Below are positions 40,573-48,176 of a stretch of DNA of 64,000 bases, piece by piece. Each line of letters opens with the position of its first letter. Positions within the stretch are counted from its first letter, which is position 1. Origin of the DNA: Streptomyces qinglanensis (GTDB lineage: Bacteria > Actinomycetota > Actinomycetes > Streptomycetales > Streptomycetaceae); the NCBI RefSeq assembly GCF_900111245.1, contig NZ_FOGO01000008.1:62001-126000 (forward strand), in the 5' to 3' direction. The notes under the pieces are model-generated. The model was not told the DNA's origin and made no database searches. It was given only the letters and a program-made list of their open reading frames with translations. The position numbers and the translations under genes are program-made.

Positions 40573-41658
40573 TCAGCCGACCTTCCCCGGGTAGAGGGTC
40601 TCGGCGATCTCCTCGACGGTGTCGGCGTCGGTGACCCCGGCGATGGTGGTCCGCTCGGAGTGGATCCGCAGGAAGCGGCCCTTCTTGACGGCGGTCAGGC
40701 CCTTGGTCGCGGAGTTCGTCTCCAGCCACTTCCGGGCCGCGTCGAACGCCTTCTCGTCGGCCGCCGCGCTGCCCCGGTTGCGTACGGCGAGCTGGATCCA
40801 GTCCGGGTTCCGGGAGATGACGTCCTCCCAGCCGACCTTCTTGAAGGCGCCGTCGCAGTCGGCGAAGATGTTGCGGGCTCCGGCCCGGGTGATCACCGCG
40901 TGGGCGACCTGCCTGTTGCAGACGGCGGTGGGCTGCTTGGTGCCCGCGTCGTAGTCGAAGAAGAAGTACGTCGGCCGCTTGCGCTCGGGGGTGGAGCCGA
41001 CCGCTTTCTGTACGGCGTCCACCTTCTTCCGCATCCCGCGGACGAGCTTCTCCGCCTCGGGAGCGGTTCCGGTGACCTTGCCGAGTGCGGTGATGTCGTC
41101 CTCGACGGCGGACAGGTCGGTCATCGGGGAGGAGCGCCGGGCCGCGCACGCGGTCGACTTGAGGTGCATGTGCGCGATACCGGCGGCCTGGAATTCCTTC
41201 TCCGTCGGCGCGTCGCCCATGCCGCCGCCCATCTTCATGGCGGCGAAGGTGTCGATGTAGAGGTCGGCGCCGGAGCCGAGCAGCTTCTCCTTGGGGATGA
41301 CCGTCCTGCTGAGCACCTTCACCTGCCGGGCCTGCGCGTCGAGGCCGTCCGGGAGGGTGCCCTTGCCGGGCGGGAAGCCGGTGCCGATCACCTTGTCCCC
41401 CACGCCGAGGCGCAGCAGCAGTTCCAGGGCGGCGGCGTTGCTGGTGACGATCTTCTCCGGCGGCTTGCGGAACGTGGTCCCGGCGCCCTGGCAGTCGGTC
41501 ACCGTGACCGGGTGGCCGGTCGCGTCCGCTCCTCCTGCGGCCCGGTTCGCGGTGCCGTCGCCGTCGCCGTCGCCGCCGCCGTCACCGCCGCCGCAGCCCG
41601 CCACGAGCAGGGCGCCCAGTACCGCTGCCGCGGTGCCGCCCCATACGTGAGAACGCAT
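40573..41658 (-). CDS. Metal-chelate ABC importer substrate-binding lipoprotein
   Basis: A 361-residue lipoprotein; ATG 41658 has AGGAGAG upstream. The signal peptide ends in the lipobox LLVAGC. Two lobes of the FepB/BtuF (cluster A-II) fold follow, with a helical backbone between (SAVEDDITALGKVTGTAPEAEKL). The chelate-facing region is unusually rich in soft-metal ligands: MKMGGGMG, HMHLK and STAC (about residues 140-165). It is the first gene of the six-gene block, and a perfect 9-bp hairpin lies in its leader. Confidence 0.9.
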   Translation of the reverse strand: MRSHVWGGTAAAVLGALLVAGCGGGDGGGDGDGDGTANRAAGGADATGHPVTVTDCQGAGTTFRKPPEKIVTSNAAALELLLRLGVGDKVIGTGFPPGKGTLPDGLDAQARQVKVLSRTVIPKEKLLGSGADLYIDTFAAMKMGGGMGDAPTEKEFQAAGIAHMHLKSTACAARRSSPMTDLSAVEDDITALGKVTGTAPEAEKLVRGMRKKVDAVQKAVGSTPERKRPTYFFFDYDAGTKQPTAVCNRQVAHAVITRAGARNIFADCDGAFKKVGWEDVISRNPDWIQLAVRNRGSAAADEKAFDAARKWLETNSATKGLTAVKKGRFLRIHSERTTIAGVTDADTVEEIAETLYPGKVG

Positions 41659-42059
41659 CACTCTCTCCTGGATCCACTCGTCCGCGGGTGAACCCTCGCC
41701 ACCCGGTCCAACAGTCGGACCGGGTGCCGCTCGGGTTCCCGTCCGGTGCGCGGGTCTTCGCGCCTCCCGGCCGGGCGGCGATGTGGACGGCGTGCGGACT
41801 TCGCGCGGGTGGGCGGCACAGGCGCGGGACGAACACGGGCGCGGGAAGATCAAGGGCGCGGACGACGGCGGACCCAGGCGACGGTCACCGGATCAGGAGC
41901 TGCGGAGTCTCCGGCAGCAGGAGCGCGGGACCGCGAGGGGCTGTTACACGTTCCGGACACAGTCCCGTGAACTCGCGCCGCGCGGCGGCCATCACACCTC
42001 CCGTACGCCGCACTCGCCACGGGTGCGCCGGGAAAGCCCGGCGCCGGAAATGAGGAACC
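41659..42059. other. Divergent region upstream of importer operon and DUF4232 gene
   Basis: 401 bp without a gene between the divergent binding-protein and DUF4232 starts. It contains the inverted repeat at 41701-41725. I looked for a cobalamin riboswitch because of the BtuF-like gene and found no convincing B12 box. The right end carries GAGGAACC, the ribosome site of the DUF4232 gene. Confidence 0.45.
41701..41725 (-). promoter_or_regulatory. Perfect 9-bp inverted repeat in the leader of the isonitrile/importer operon
   Basis: ACCCGGTCC (41701-41709) and GGACCGGGT (41717-41725) flank a 7-nt spacer, 43 nt upstream of the first start codon. It could be an operator for a dimeric regulator or an mRNA hairpin affecting translation. 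No known metal-box consensus is matched. Confidence 0.6.
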
Positions 42060-42782
42060 ATGACCGCCAAGCTCAACCGCGCCGTCCGCTGCACCGCTGC
42101 CGTGCTGGCCGCCCTCGCGGTCGGCGCCGGAGCGACCGCGTGCGACGCGTCGTCCGGATCGTCGGACAAGGCCGCTTCGCACTCGGGTTCGGCCGCGGAC
42201 TCCTCCTCCGGCACGCAGGACGGCGGCTCGCAGAAGGACTCGCAGAAGGACTCGCAGGACGCCGGGGACGGGGTGAAGAAGACGGCCGTCAAGGGCTCGC
42301 GGACCGACGCGGTGAACCCCGCCTCCGCCCGGACCCGGGAGAGCAAGCGCTGCCACACCGGCGAACTGCGCTACTCCTGGGGCGGTCCGCACGGCGGCGC
42401 CCCGGACATGGAGGCGGACTCCCAGCAGATCGCCTCGATCCGGCTCACCAACAGCGGCGGACGCACCTGCACCGTGTACGGCTTCCCGGGTGTCCGTCTG
42501 ATCAGCGACTCCGGCGACGCCTGGGACCTGCGCCGCTCCTCGGACAAGCCGAGCACCCTCACCCTGCACCCGGGGGACGACACCGCCATGGTCTCCATGA
42601 ACGTGCTGCCGCTCCCGCACGACATGAAGGGCCCCAAGCCCTTCCGGGTGAGCAAGGTCCTGCTGACCCCGCCCGACGAGACCACCCACGTCACGCTCAA
42701 GTGGCCCTACGGCGGCGCCCTGCTCGACCAGTCCGGCGCCACCCGTCCCGGCACCTTCGTCAATCCGGTCGGCGTGGGCTGA
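42060..42782 (+). CDS. DUF4232 lipoprotein
   Basis: A 240-residue exported lipoprotein; ATG 42060 has GAGGAACC directly upstream. The signal peptide ends GAGATAC (lipobox Cys about residue 28). A Ser/Asp/Lys-rich linker with an imperfect QKDSQKDSQD repeat precedes the DUF4232 beta domain (about 98-238), typified by CHTGELRYSW, IRLTNSGGRTCTVYGFPGV and the paired cysteines. Function of DUF4232 is unknown; these are abundant surface lipoproteins in Streptomyces. Divergent from the importer operon. Confidence 0.88.
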   Translation: MTAKLNRAVRCTAAVLAALAVGAGATACDASSGSSDKAASHSGSAADSSSGTQDGGSQKDSQKDSQDAGDGVKKTAVKGSRTDAVNPASARTRESKRCHTGELRYSWGGPHGGAPDMEADSQQIASIRLTNSGGRTCTVYGFPGVRLISDSGDAWDLRRSSDKPSTLTLHPGDDTAMVSMNVLPLPHDMKGPKPFRVSKVLLTPPDETTHVTLKWPYGGALLDQSGATRPGTFVNPVGVG

Positions 42783-42896
42783 CACCGCAGCGCCGCTCCC
42801 GCCGGCCGCCGTCGGCCGGTGGCGCTCCCGTCGGCACCGGCCGCGGCCCCGCCCCCGGTCCTTCAGGTGCGCTGCGCGGCGGCGCCGCGCGGGAGT

Positions 42897-44555
42897 TCAG
42901 CCGACCGGGTCCTTGGCAGGTCCCGCGGACTGCTCCGCGGCCGCGGCGGCCGCCGGTGCCCCCGCGGGCTCCGGGTCCGGGTCCGCGGCCCTCGGCTTCC
43001 CGGCGTAGGGGCTGCGGTCCAGTTCGGGGAAGTCCGCCTTCAGCGCCCGGAGCAGGCAGAACATGACCAGGAAGGCGATCACGAAGAACGGCAGCCCGAT
43101 GACGGTGATGACCTGCTGGAGGGCGTCCAGCCCGCTCTTGCCGGTGGCCGCCAGCAGGGTGCCGCCGACCACGCCCTGCATGACGGCCCAGAAGACGCGC
43201 TGCCGGGTGGGGGTGCGCTTCTTCTCGTCGGCCCGCTCGCACAGCATGTCGACCACCATGGAGGCCGAGTCGGCGGAGGTGGTGAAGAAGATGACCACGA
43301 TCAGCACCGACAGCGCCGAGACGAGGGTGGCCGCCGGGTAGTTTTCCAGGAACGTGAAGAGCGCGCCGGGCACGTCCCCGTCGTCCACGACCGCCTTGAC
43401 CAGCCCGCCCGGGCCGTTCCTCTCGATGTCGAACGCGCCCATGCCGAAGATGCTGAACCAGATCACCGTGAAGGCGGTGGGCAGCCCCAGCACGCCCAGG
43501 ACGAACTCCCGGATCGTGCGCCCCTTGGAGATGCGGGCGACGAAGATGCCGACGAACGGCGACCAGGTGATGGTCCAGGCCCAGTAGAAGACCGTCCAGC
43601 TCCCCTGCCAGCCGGTGTCGGCGAAGGTGTCGTTCCAGAACGACAGCGGCACCACCGAGCTGAGGTAGGTGCCGGTCGACTCGACGACGCCCTTGGCCAT
43701 GAAGAGCGTCGGCCCCGCGACCAGGACGAAGACCAGCAGGCCGACGGCCATCAGGATGTTGACGTTGGACAGCATCTTGATGCCCTTGTCCAGGCCGCTG
43801 ACCACGGAGGCCGTCGCGATCGCCGTCACGCCCGCGATCAGCAGGACCTGGACCAGCTTGTTCTCCGGGACGCCGAAGAGTTCGTTCAGACCGCTGTTGA
43901 TCTGCAGGGTGCCCAGGCCGATGGAGACCGAGACCCCGAAGAGGGTGCCCACGACGGCCGTGACGTCGACGGTCTTGCCGATCGGGCCGCTGATCCGGTC
44001 GCCGAGCAGCGGGTGCAGGATCGAGCTCACCCGGAAGGGCAGGCCGCGCTGGTAGACGAAGTAGGCGAAGGCCAGCGCCGGGAGGCAGAAGATGGCCCAG
44101 GTGTGCAGGCCGAAGTGGTAGAGGGCGAACGCCATGGCCCGTTCGGCCGCCCGGTCCGTCTCCGGCTTGACGCCCTGTTCGGGCGGGTCGGCGTAGTGGC
44201 TGATCGGTTCGGCGACCCCCCAGAACATCAGGATGGTGCCGATTCCTGCCGCGAAGAGCATCGCGAACCAGGCGCCGTTGCTGTACTCGGGGCGCGTGTG
44301 CTGCCCGCCCAGTCGCACGTGCCCGTAGCGGCTGAGCGCGATCCAGATCAGGAAGAGCACGAACGTGGTGACGCCGAGGATGTAGAACCATCCCAGGTTC
44401 GTGAGGATCCAGTCCGAGGCCGCGGTGAAGACGCTGTCGACCTGGTCGGTCAGCGTGATGGTGGTGGCGACGAACAGGACCGTCAGGGCAGCCGAGGTGA
44501 AGAAGATGACCGCGTCGGTCCGCAGACCCAGCCTGCGTTGCAGCTTGTCCAGCAT
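42897..44555 (-). CDS. BCCT-family transporter (betaine/choline/carnitine type)
   Basis: A 552-residue membrane protein with 12 helices. ATG 44555 (MLDKLQRRLGLRTD) is chosen by the family start, as the ribosome site is weak. Family marks: MLFAAGIGTILMFWGVAEP, the helix-3 GVSVSIGLGTLQ glycine stretch, and the Trp-rich helix-8 signature FYWAWTITWSPFVG followed by RISKGRTIRE. The substrate is probably a quaternary ammonium compound, imported with Na+ or H+. The C-terminus is Pro/Ala-rich. Confidence 0.92.
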   Translation of the reverse strand: MLDKLQRRLGLRTDAVIFFTSAALTVLFVATTITLTDQVDSVFTAASDWILTNLGWFYILGVTTFVLFLIWIALSRYGHVRLGGQHTRPEYSNGAWFAMLFAAGIGTILMFWGVAEPISHYADPPEQGVKPETDRAAERAMAFALYHFGLHTWAIFCLPALAFAYFVYQRGLPFRVSSILHPLLGDRISGPIGKTVDVTAVVGTLFGVSVSIGLGTLQINSGLNELFGVPENKLVQVLLIAGVTAIATASVVSGLDKGIKMLSNVNILMAVGLLVFVLVAGPTLFMAKGVVESTGTYLSSVVPLSFWNDTFADTGWQGSWTVFYWAWTITWSPFVGIFVARISKGRTIREFVLGVLGLPTAFTVIWFSIFGMGAFDIERNGPGGLVKAVVDDGDVPGALFTFLENYPAATLVSALSVLIVVIFFTTSADSASMVVDMLCERADEKKRTPTRQRVFWAVMQGVVGGTLLAATGKSGLDALQQVITVIGLPFFVIAFLVMFCLLRALKADFPELDRSPYAGKPRAADPDPEPAGAPAAAAAAEQSAGPAKDPVG

Positions 44556-45113
44556 GGAGTTGTCCCAACAGACGGGGAGGGAGTGCACTGAAGCGCGCCG
44601 GGCCGGGCTGCTGCGAGAAGATGTGCGTTCGCCAATGATCGCCCCGGCCGCGTTGAGCGTTGATGGTGGCACTCCCGATCAAGCACCGCATCCCCTGGAC
44701 TCTTCTGTTGCAGATTCGTGATCATGTGAGTAACTGCCCTGTGAGGGAGCGGTGTTGACCCCCCCGGATGCGGTGGCGGGAACTCTGGTCACCGGCAGCC
44801 GGAGGCGCGGGGCCGAAGAGGTCGGAGCACTGCGGACGCGGCCGAGAGCGCACGGGATCGGGGCGAGCCGCACGCATACGCAAAGAGGCGGAGGGCGAGA
44901 ACTGCGCACGGCCGGCCGCGCCGCCGGGCAGCGCCCCGCACCTGGCGGCCGGGCACCGCCCCCGCACGCGGGTGGCGAGGACGCCACCGACGGGGCCGCC
45001 GGAGCCGCCGGAGCCGCCGGTGTGTTCGGCGGGCAGTGCGGGGTGGAGCGGGTCGCCTCATCCGATCCGAGGACGACGACCGGTGCGGTGCGGTCGCTGC
45101 GTGCGGCGCGGCG
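44556..45113. other. Gene-free stretch upstream of the BCCT gene
   Basis: 558 bp between the BCCT start and the end of the regulator gene. It holds the BCCT promoter; the segment 44700-44760 is AT-richer and contains TGATCA within an imperfect palindrome CGTGATCATGTG. Open frames here look like chance high-GC frames. No RNA gene seen. Confidence 0.4.
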
Positions 45114-45743
45114 TCAGCGGCGCAGGTCGTTGTAGACCGTGGCCCTGGAGACCCCGAGGAGGCCCGTCAGGGCCGCCACCGCGCCCTTGAGTTCGAGGTA
45201 GCCCTGCTCCTGCACGGCCTTCACGAGGGCGACGCGGTCGGACGTGGCCAGGGCACGCGGGGTGGTGCCGCGGGCGGCGGCGAAGGACTCCGCGGCACCG
45301 CGCAGTTCGTCCAGGGTGCGCGCACGCAGCGTCTCGGCGACAGGCGGCTGGTGCTCCTCCGTGCGCAGCAACTGCTCCAGGCCCCGGGTGAGGGTGGAGA
45401 GCAGCGAGACGTCCAGGTTGAGGCAGACGGCGGCCACGTAGACACCCTCGCTGTTCCGGATGCCGACCGAGGTGCTCTTGGCGGGGCGGCCGTCGGGGAA
45501 CCGGTTGGGGTAGTTCTGCAGGACCTCGGGGTGGTCGGGGTCCGCGATGCGGGCCAGGCCCAGTTCGGTGGCCGGGTCGCCGATCCGCCGGCCGGACAGG
45601 TTGTTCTCCACGGCGCGCACCGCGTGCTCGGGGTCGCGCAGGTCGTGCAGCACGGCTTCGCACAGGCCCGGGAACATCCGCCCGACGGCGGTGACGATCT
45701 TCTCCGCCTCGCGCAGCAGCAGTTCGTCCTCTGCGGCGCTCAC
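45114..45743 (-). CDS. YheO/DauR-type PAS-HTH transcriptional regulator
   Basis: A 209-residue regulator; GTG 45743 overlaps the PLP-enzyme stop as GTGA. The N-terminal two thirds form a YheO-like PAS domain (LCEAVLHDL, NYPNRFPDGRPAKSTSVGIRN, VAAVCLNLDVS), and the C-terminus a helix-turn-helix (ALVKAVQEQGYLELKGAV, GVSRATVYNDLRR). Members such as DauR control amino-acid catabolic genes. As it is translationally coupled to the PLP enzyme it probably controls that operon, perhaps at the palindrome at 47051. Confidence 0.88.
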   Translation of the reverse strand: MSAAEDELLLREAEKIVTAVGRMFPGLCEAVLHDLRDPEHAVRAVENNLSGRRIGDPATELGLARIADPDHPEVLQNYPNRFPDGRPAKSTSVGIRNSEGVYVAAVCLNLDVSLLSTLTRGLEQLLRTEEHQPPVAETLRARTLDELRGAAESFAAARGTTPRALATSDRVALVKAVQEQGYLELKGAVAALTGLLGVSRATVYNDLRR

Positions 45744-46987
45744 GGTGTCCCCTCGATGATCTGCGCCGTCGCCGTCGGCGCCTTGAGGGCCGAACCGGTC
45801 AGGACGACGACCGTGGTGCCGCCCGGCGGCAGTTCGCCGCGCGCCGCGAAGTGGTCGACGGCGGCCGCGGCGGTGGCGCTGGTGGGCTCCGCGTAGAGCC
45901 CGGTGGCCGCGAGGCGGCGCAGCGCCGAGGCGATGTCCTCCTCCGGGACGGCGACCGTGGTCCCGCCCGAGCGGCGGATGGCGGCCAGCACCTCGGGGAG
46001 CCGTACGGGCTCCTTGATGGCCGTCCCTTCGGCCAGCGTCGGCCGCCACGGCCCGGACGCGCGAGCGGCGGGGGCACCCTGCTCGGCGGGGGCCCCGGAA
46101 GCGGACCGGGAGCCGAAGCCGGACCCGGAGCCGGACCCCGAGCCGGACCCGGCGTGGAACGCTGCGTGCACCGGTGCGCAGTTGGCGGGCTGGGCCACCA
46201 GCAGCCGGGGCAGGGCGGCGATCCGGCCGGCGGCGAGGAGTTCGGTGAAGCCCAGATCGCAGCCCAGCACGATGCTGCCCGCGCCGGCGACGGTGACCAC
46301 CGCGTCCGGGGCGCGGAAGCCGAGGTCCTCCCAGATCTCGTAGGCCAGCGTCTTGGTGCCCTCCAGGAAGTACGGATGCCAGTTGTGGCTCGCGTAGACG
46401 GTCCGCTCGGCACGGCGCAGTGCCGCCGCGGCCGTCGCGTCCCGGTCGCCGTCCACCGGGGTCACCCGTGCCCCGTAGGCGGTGGTCTGCAGCGTCTTGG
46501 CGGGCGAGGTGTGCGCGGGGACGAGGACGGTGGCGCCGACACCGGCGGCGGCGCAGTACGCGGCGACGGACGAGCCGCCGTTGCCGGAGCTGTCCTCCAG
46601 AACCTCGTCGACTCCCTGGGCGGCCAGCGCCGAGATCATCACGCTGCTGCCGCGGTCCTTGAAGCTGCCGCTCGGGTTGAACCACTCCAGCTTGAAGCCG
46701 ACCTCGACCCCGCTCCAGGTGCGGGCCAGCAGCGGAGTGCACCCTTCGCCGAGGCTGACGGGAGGCAGCGGGGGCAGCGCGGCACGGTAGCGCCACAGCG
46801 ACCGGTCGGCGGTCACGATGTCGGCCGGTTCCGGCGCGTGCGCCGGTGAGACCAGCAGCGGCGTGCCGTCGTCGCCCCGCCAGCGCAGCGGGTCCAGCGG
46901 ATAGTGGCGGCCGGAGCGCGGATCGCACAGCCGACGCGCCGGGTCTGCCGGGGCTGGCTGGGGGGCGTCCTGGGAGGAGGTGGACAC
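45740..46987 (-). CDS. PLP-dependent enzyme, threonine synthase-like (fold type II)
   Basis: A 415-residue enzyme; GTG 46987 has GGGAG upstream. The PLP lysine is in FNPSGSFKDRG; the phosphate-binding loop is VTVAGAGSIVLG and SSGNGGSSVAAYCAAAG is the substrate-side loop. An N-terminal cap with CDPRSGRHYPLD resembles threonine synthase. About residues 270-305 are a Gly-Ser run and Ala-rich insert absent from most relatives. Likely a lyase or beta-replacement enzyme on a hydroxy- or diamino-acid; the YheO-type regulator suggests amino-acid degradation. Substrate not determinable. Confidence 0.85.
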   Translation of the reverse strand: MSTSSQDAPQPAPADPARRLCDPRSGRHYPLDPLRWRGDDGTPLLVSPAHAPEPADIVTADRSLWRYRAALPPLPPVSLGEGCTPLLARTWSGVEVGFKLEWFNPSGSFKDRGSSVMISALAAQGVDEVLEDSSGNGGSSVAAYCAAAGVGATVLVPAHTSPAKTLQTTAYGARVTPVDGDRDATAAAALRRAERTVYASHNWHPYFLEGTKTLAYEIWEDLGFRAPDAVVTVAGAGSIVLGCDLGFTELLAAGRIAALPRLLVAQPANCAPVHAAFHAGSGSGSGSGSGFGSRSASGAPAEQGAPAARASGPWRPTLAEGTAIKEPVRLPEVLAAIRRSGGTTVAVPEEDIASALRRLAATGLYAEPTSATAAAAVDHFAARGELPPGGTTVVVLTGSALKAPTATAQIIEGTP

Positions 46988-47050
46988 GAGAGGTCACTCC
47001 CTTGCCGGAGGTTCCGAGAGGGGACGGGACGTCCACTGCTGGACAGTCCT

Positions 47051-47062
47051 TCTAAATTTAGA
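47051..47062. promoter_or_regulatory. 12-bp AT palindrome, candidate operator of the PLP enzyme/regulator operon
   Basis: TCTAAATTTAGA is a perfect palindrome in otherwise GC-rich DNA, 64-75 nt upstream of the PLP gene start and 51 nt upstream of the divergent SUMF1-fold gene. Its position fits an operator overlapping both promoters; the regulator encoded by the operon is the obvious candidate ligand (inference). Confidence 0.6.
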
Positions 47063-47113
47063 CGTTCCATCCAGGCGGCGCCAGACCCGGCCGACCGGTA
47101 GGCTCACCTGATC

Positions 47114-47821
47114 ATGGAGGCGGAGGCGCAGGTGGAGCTGGTCGCGATACCTCCGGGGAGAATCGCCGTGTCCGACCGGCGGACGCGGCGGAGCTGGTCG
47201 GTCGACCTCGCGCCGTACCGACTGGCCGCGCACCCGGTCACCCAGGAGCTGTACGCACGGATCACCGGCGAACAGCCCAGCACGGCCCGCGGGGACCGGT
47301 TGCCCGTCGAGGGCGTCTCCTGGTGGGACGCCGTACGGTTCTGCAACGCCCTCTCGCGGCACGAGGGCCGCACGCCCGCCTACCGGCTGCGGGGCGCCCC
47401 GGACGGCACCGCCGGGGACTGCGCGGGCGACGGCGGCTCAGGCGTCGTGTGGGACCGCGACGCCGACGGGTACCGGCTGCCGACCGAGGCCGAATGGGAG
47501 CACGCCTGCCGTGCCGGGACATCCGGACCGCGCTACGGGCCGCTGGACGAGATCGCCTGGTACCGCGGCACCTCGCAGGAGCGCCTCCACGAGGTGGGAG
47601 GCAGGCTTCCCAACGCGTGGGGCCTGTACGACATGCTCGGCAACGTCTGGGACTGGTGCTGGGACCTGTACGACCCCGAGGTGTACGGCGACTACCGGGT
47701 GCTGCGGGGCGGCGGCTGGTTCGACGAGCACTGGAGCTGTCGGGCCTCGGTGCGGCGCCGCAGCCATCCGACCTTCCGGGTGGACGACGTGGGCTTCCGG
47801 GTCGCCCGGGGCTCCGCCTGA
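47114..47821 (+). CDS. SUMF1/FGE-fold protein
   Basis: A 235-residue protein; ATG 47114 (MEAEAQVELVAIPPG). The C-type-lectin-like SUMF1 fold is shown by HPVTQELYARITG, PVEGVSWWDAVRFCNALS, YRLPTEAEWEHACRAGT, LYDMLGNVWDWCWDLY and VLRGGGWFDEHWSCRAS. True formylglycine-generating enzymes have two active cysteines five residues apart; here only the first (SCRAS) is present and the second position is Arg. So it is probably not a sulfatase activator. Divergent from the PLP gene across a short promoter region. Confidence 0.87.
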   Translation: MEAEAQVELVAIPPGRIAVSDRRTRRSWSVDLAPYRLAAHPVTQELYARITGEQPSTARGDRLPVEGVSWWDAVRFCNALSRHEGRTPAYRLRGAPDGTAGDCAGDGGSGVVWDRDADGYRLPTEAEWEHACRAGTSGPRYGPLDEIAWYRGTSQERLHEVGGRLPNAWGLYDMLGNVWDWCWDLYDPEVYGDYRVLRGGGWFDEHWSCRASVRRRSHPTFRVDDVGFRVARGSA

Positions 47822-48172
47822 AGAGACGGTGACGGGGTGGCGGGGCCGTCGGCGGTTGCGGCACCCGGCGGGCACCCGCAGGCTGAGGACAGCGGCGCCC
47901 CTCGTTCTCCCTTCTCCCCCTCTTCCTTTCTTCCCTTCTTCCCTTCTTCCTTCCATCAGCCTGATCGCCCCTGACTCCTTCTCCGCATTCCACCGCCCGC
48001 GATGCCCGCGCGACAGCGCAGCATCCGTGACCGTAGGAGTGTCCATGAACGCGCCCCCTGCGGCGGCACCCCGCTTGCGGCATCCCGCCCTCCCGGACGC
48101 GCCGGGCCGCCCGAGCCCGCGGAGGCGCCCGGCACCGCGCGCGTGCGGGACCCCGGGCCGGTGCGGCCCCGC
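47822..48172. other. Intergenic stretch with a 50-nt polypyrimidine tract
   Basis: 351 bp between two + strand genes. 47905-47954 is an unbroken run of 50 C/T bases made of CTTCTTCCC-like repeats, unusual for this DNA. Beyond it lies a possible small ORF (48045-48176). Confidence 0.6.
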
Positions 48173-48176
48173 ATGA
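48045..48176 (+). CDS. Possible 43-residue ORF coupled to the HAD gene
   Basis: ATG 48045 with AGGAG 5 nt upstream opens a 43-residue Pro/Arg/Ala-rich frame whose stop overlaps the HAD start (ATGA). The HAD gene has no ribosome site of its own, so coupling from this ORF would explain its translation. No similarity recognised; it may be chance. Confidence 0.25.
   Translation: MNAPPAAAPRLRHPALPDAPGRPSPRRRPAPRACGTPGRCGPA

Noticed and set aside
36707..40594. 1295-residue + strand frame across MFS and ABC genes
   Set aside because: Antisense shadow; His/Arg/Gln-rich with no domain, and it crosses four well-supported genes.
41700..42050. Cobalamin riboswitch upstream of the BtuF/FepB-like gene
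   Set aside because: No B12-box-like motif or typical multi-stem arrangement found; GCCGGAGACTCCGC on the minus strand is only a superficial match.
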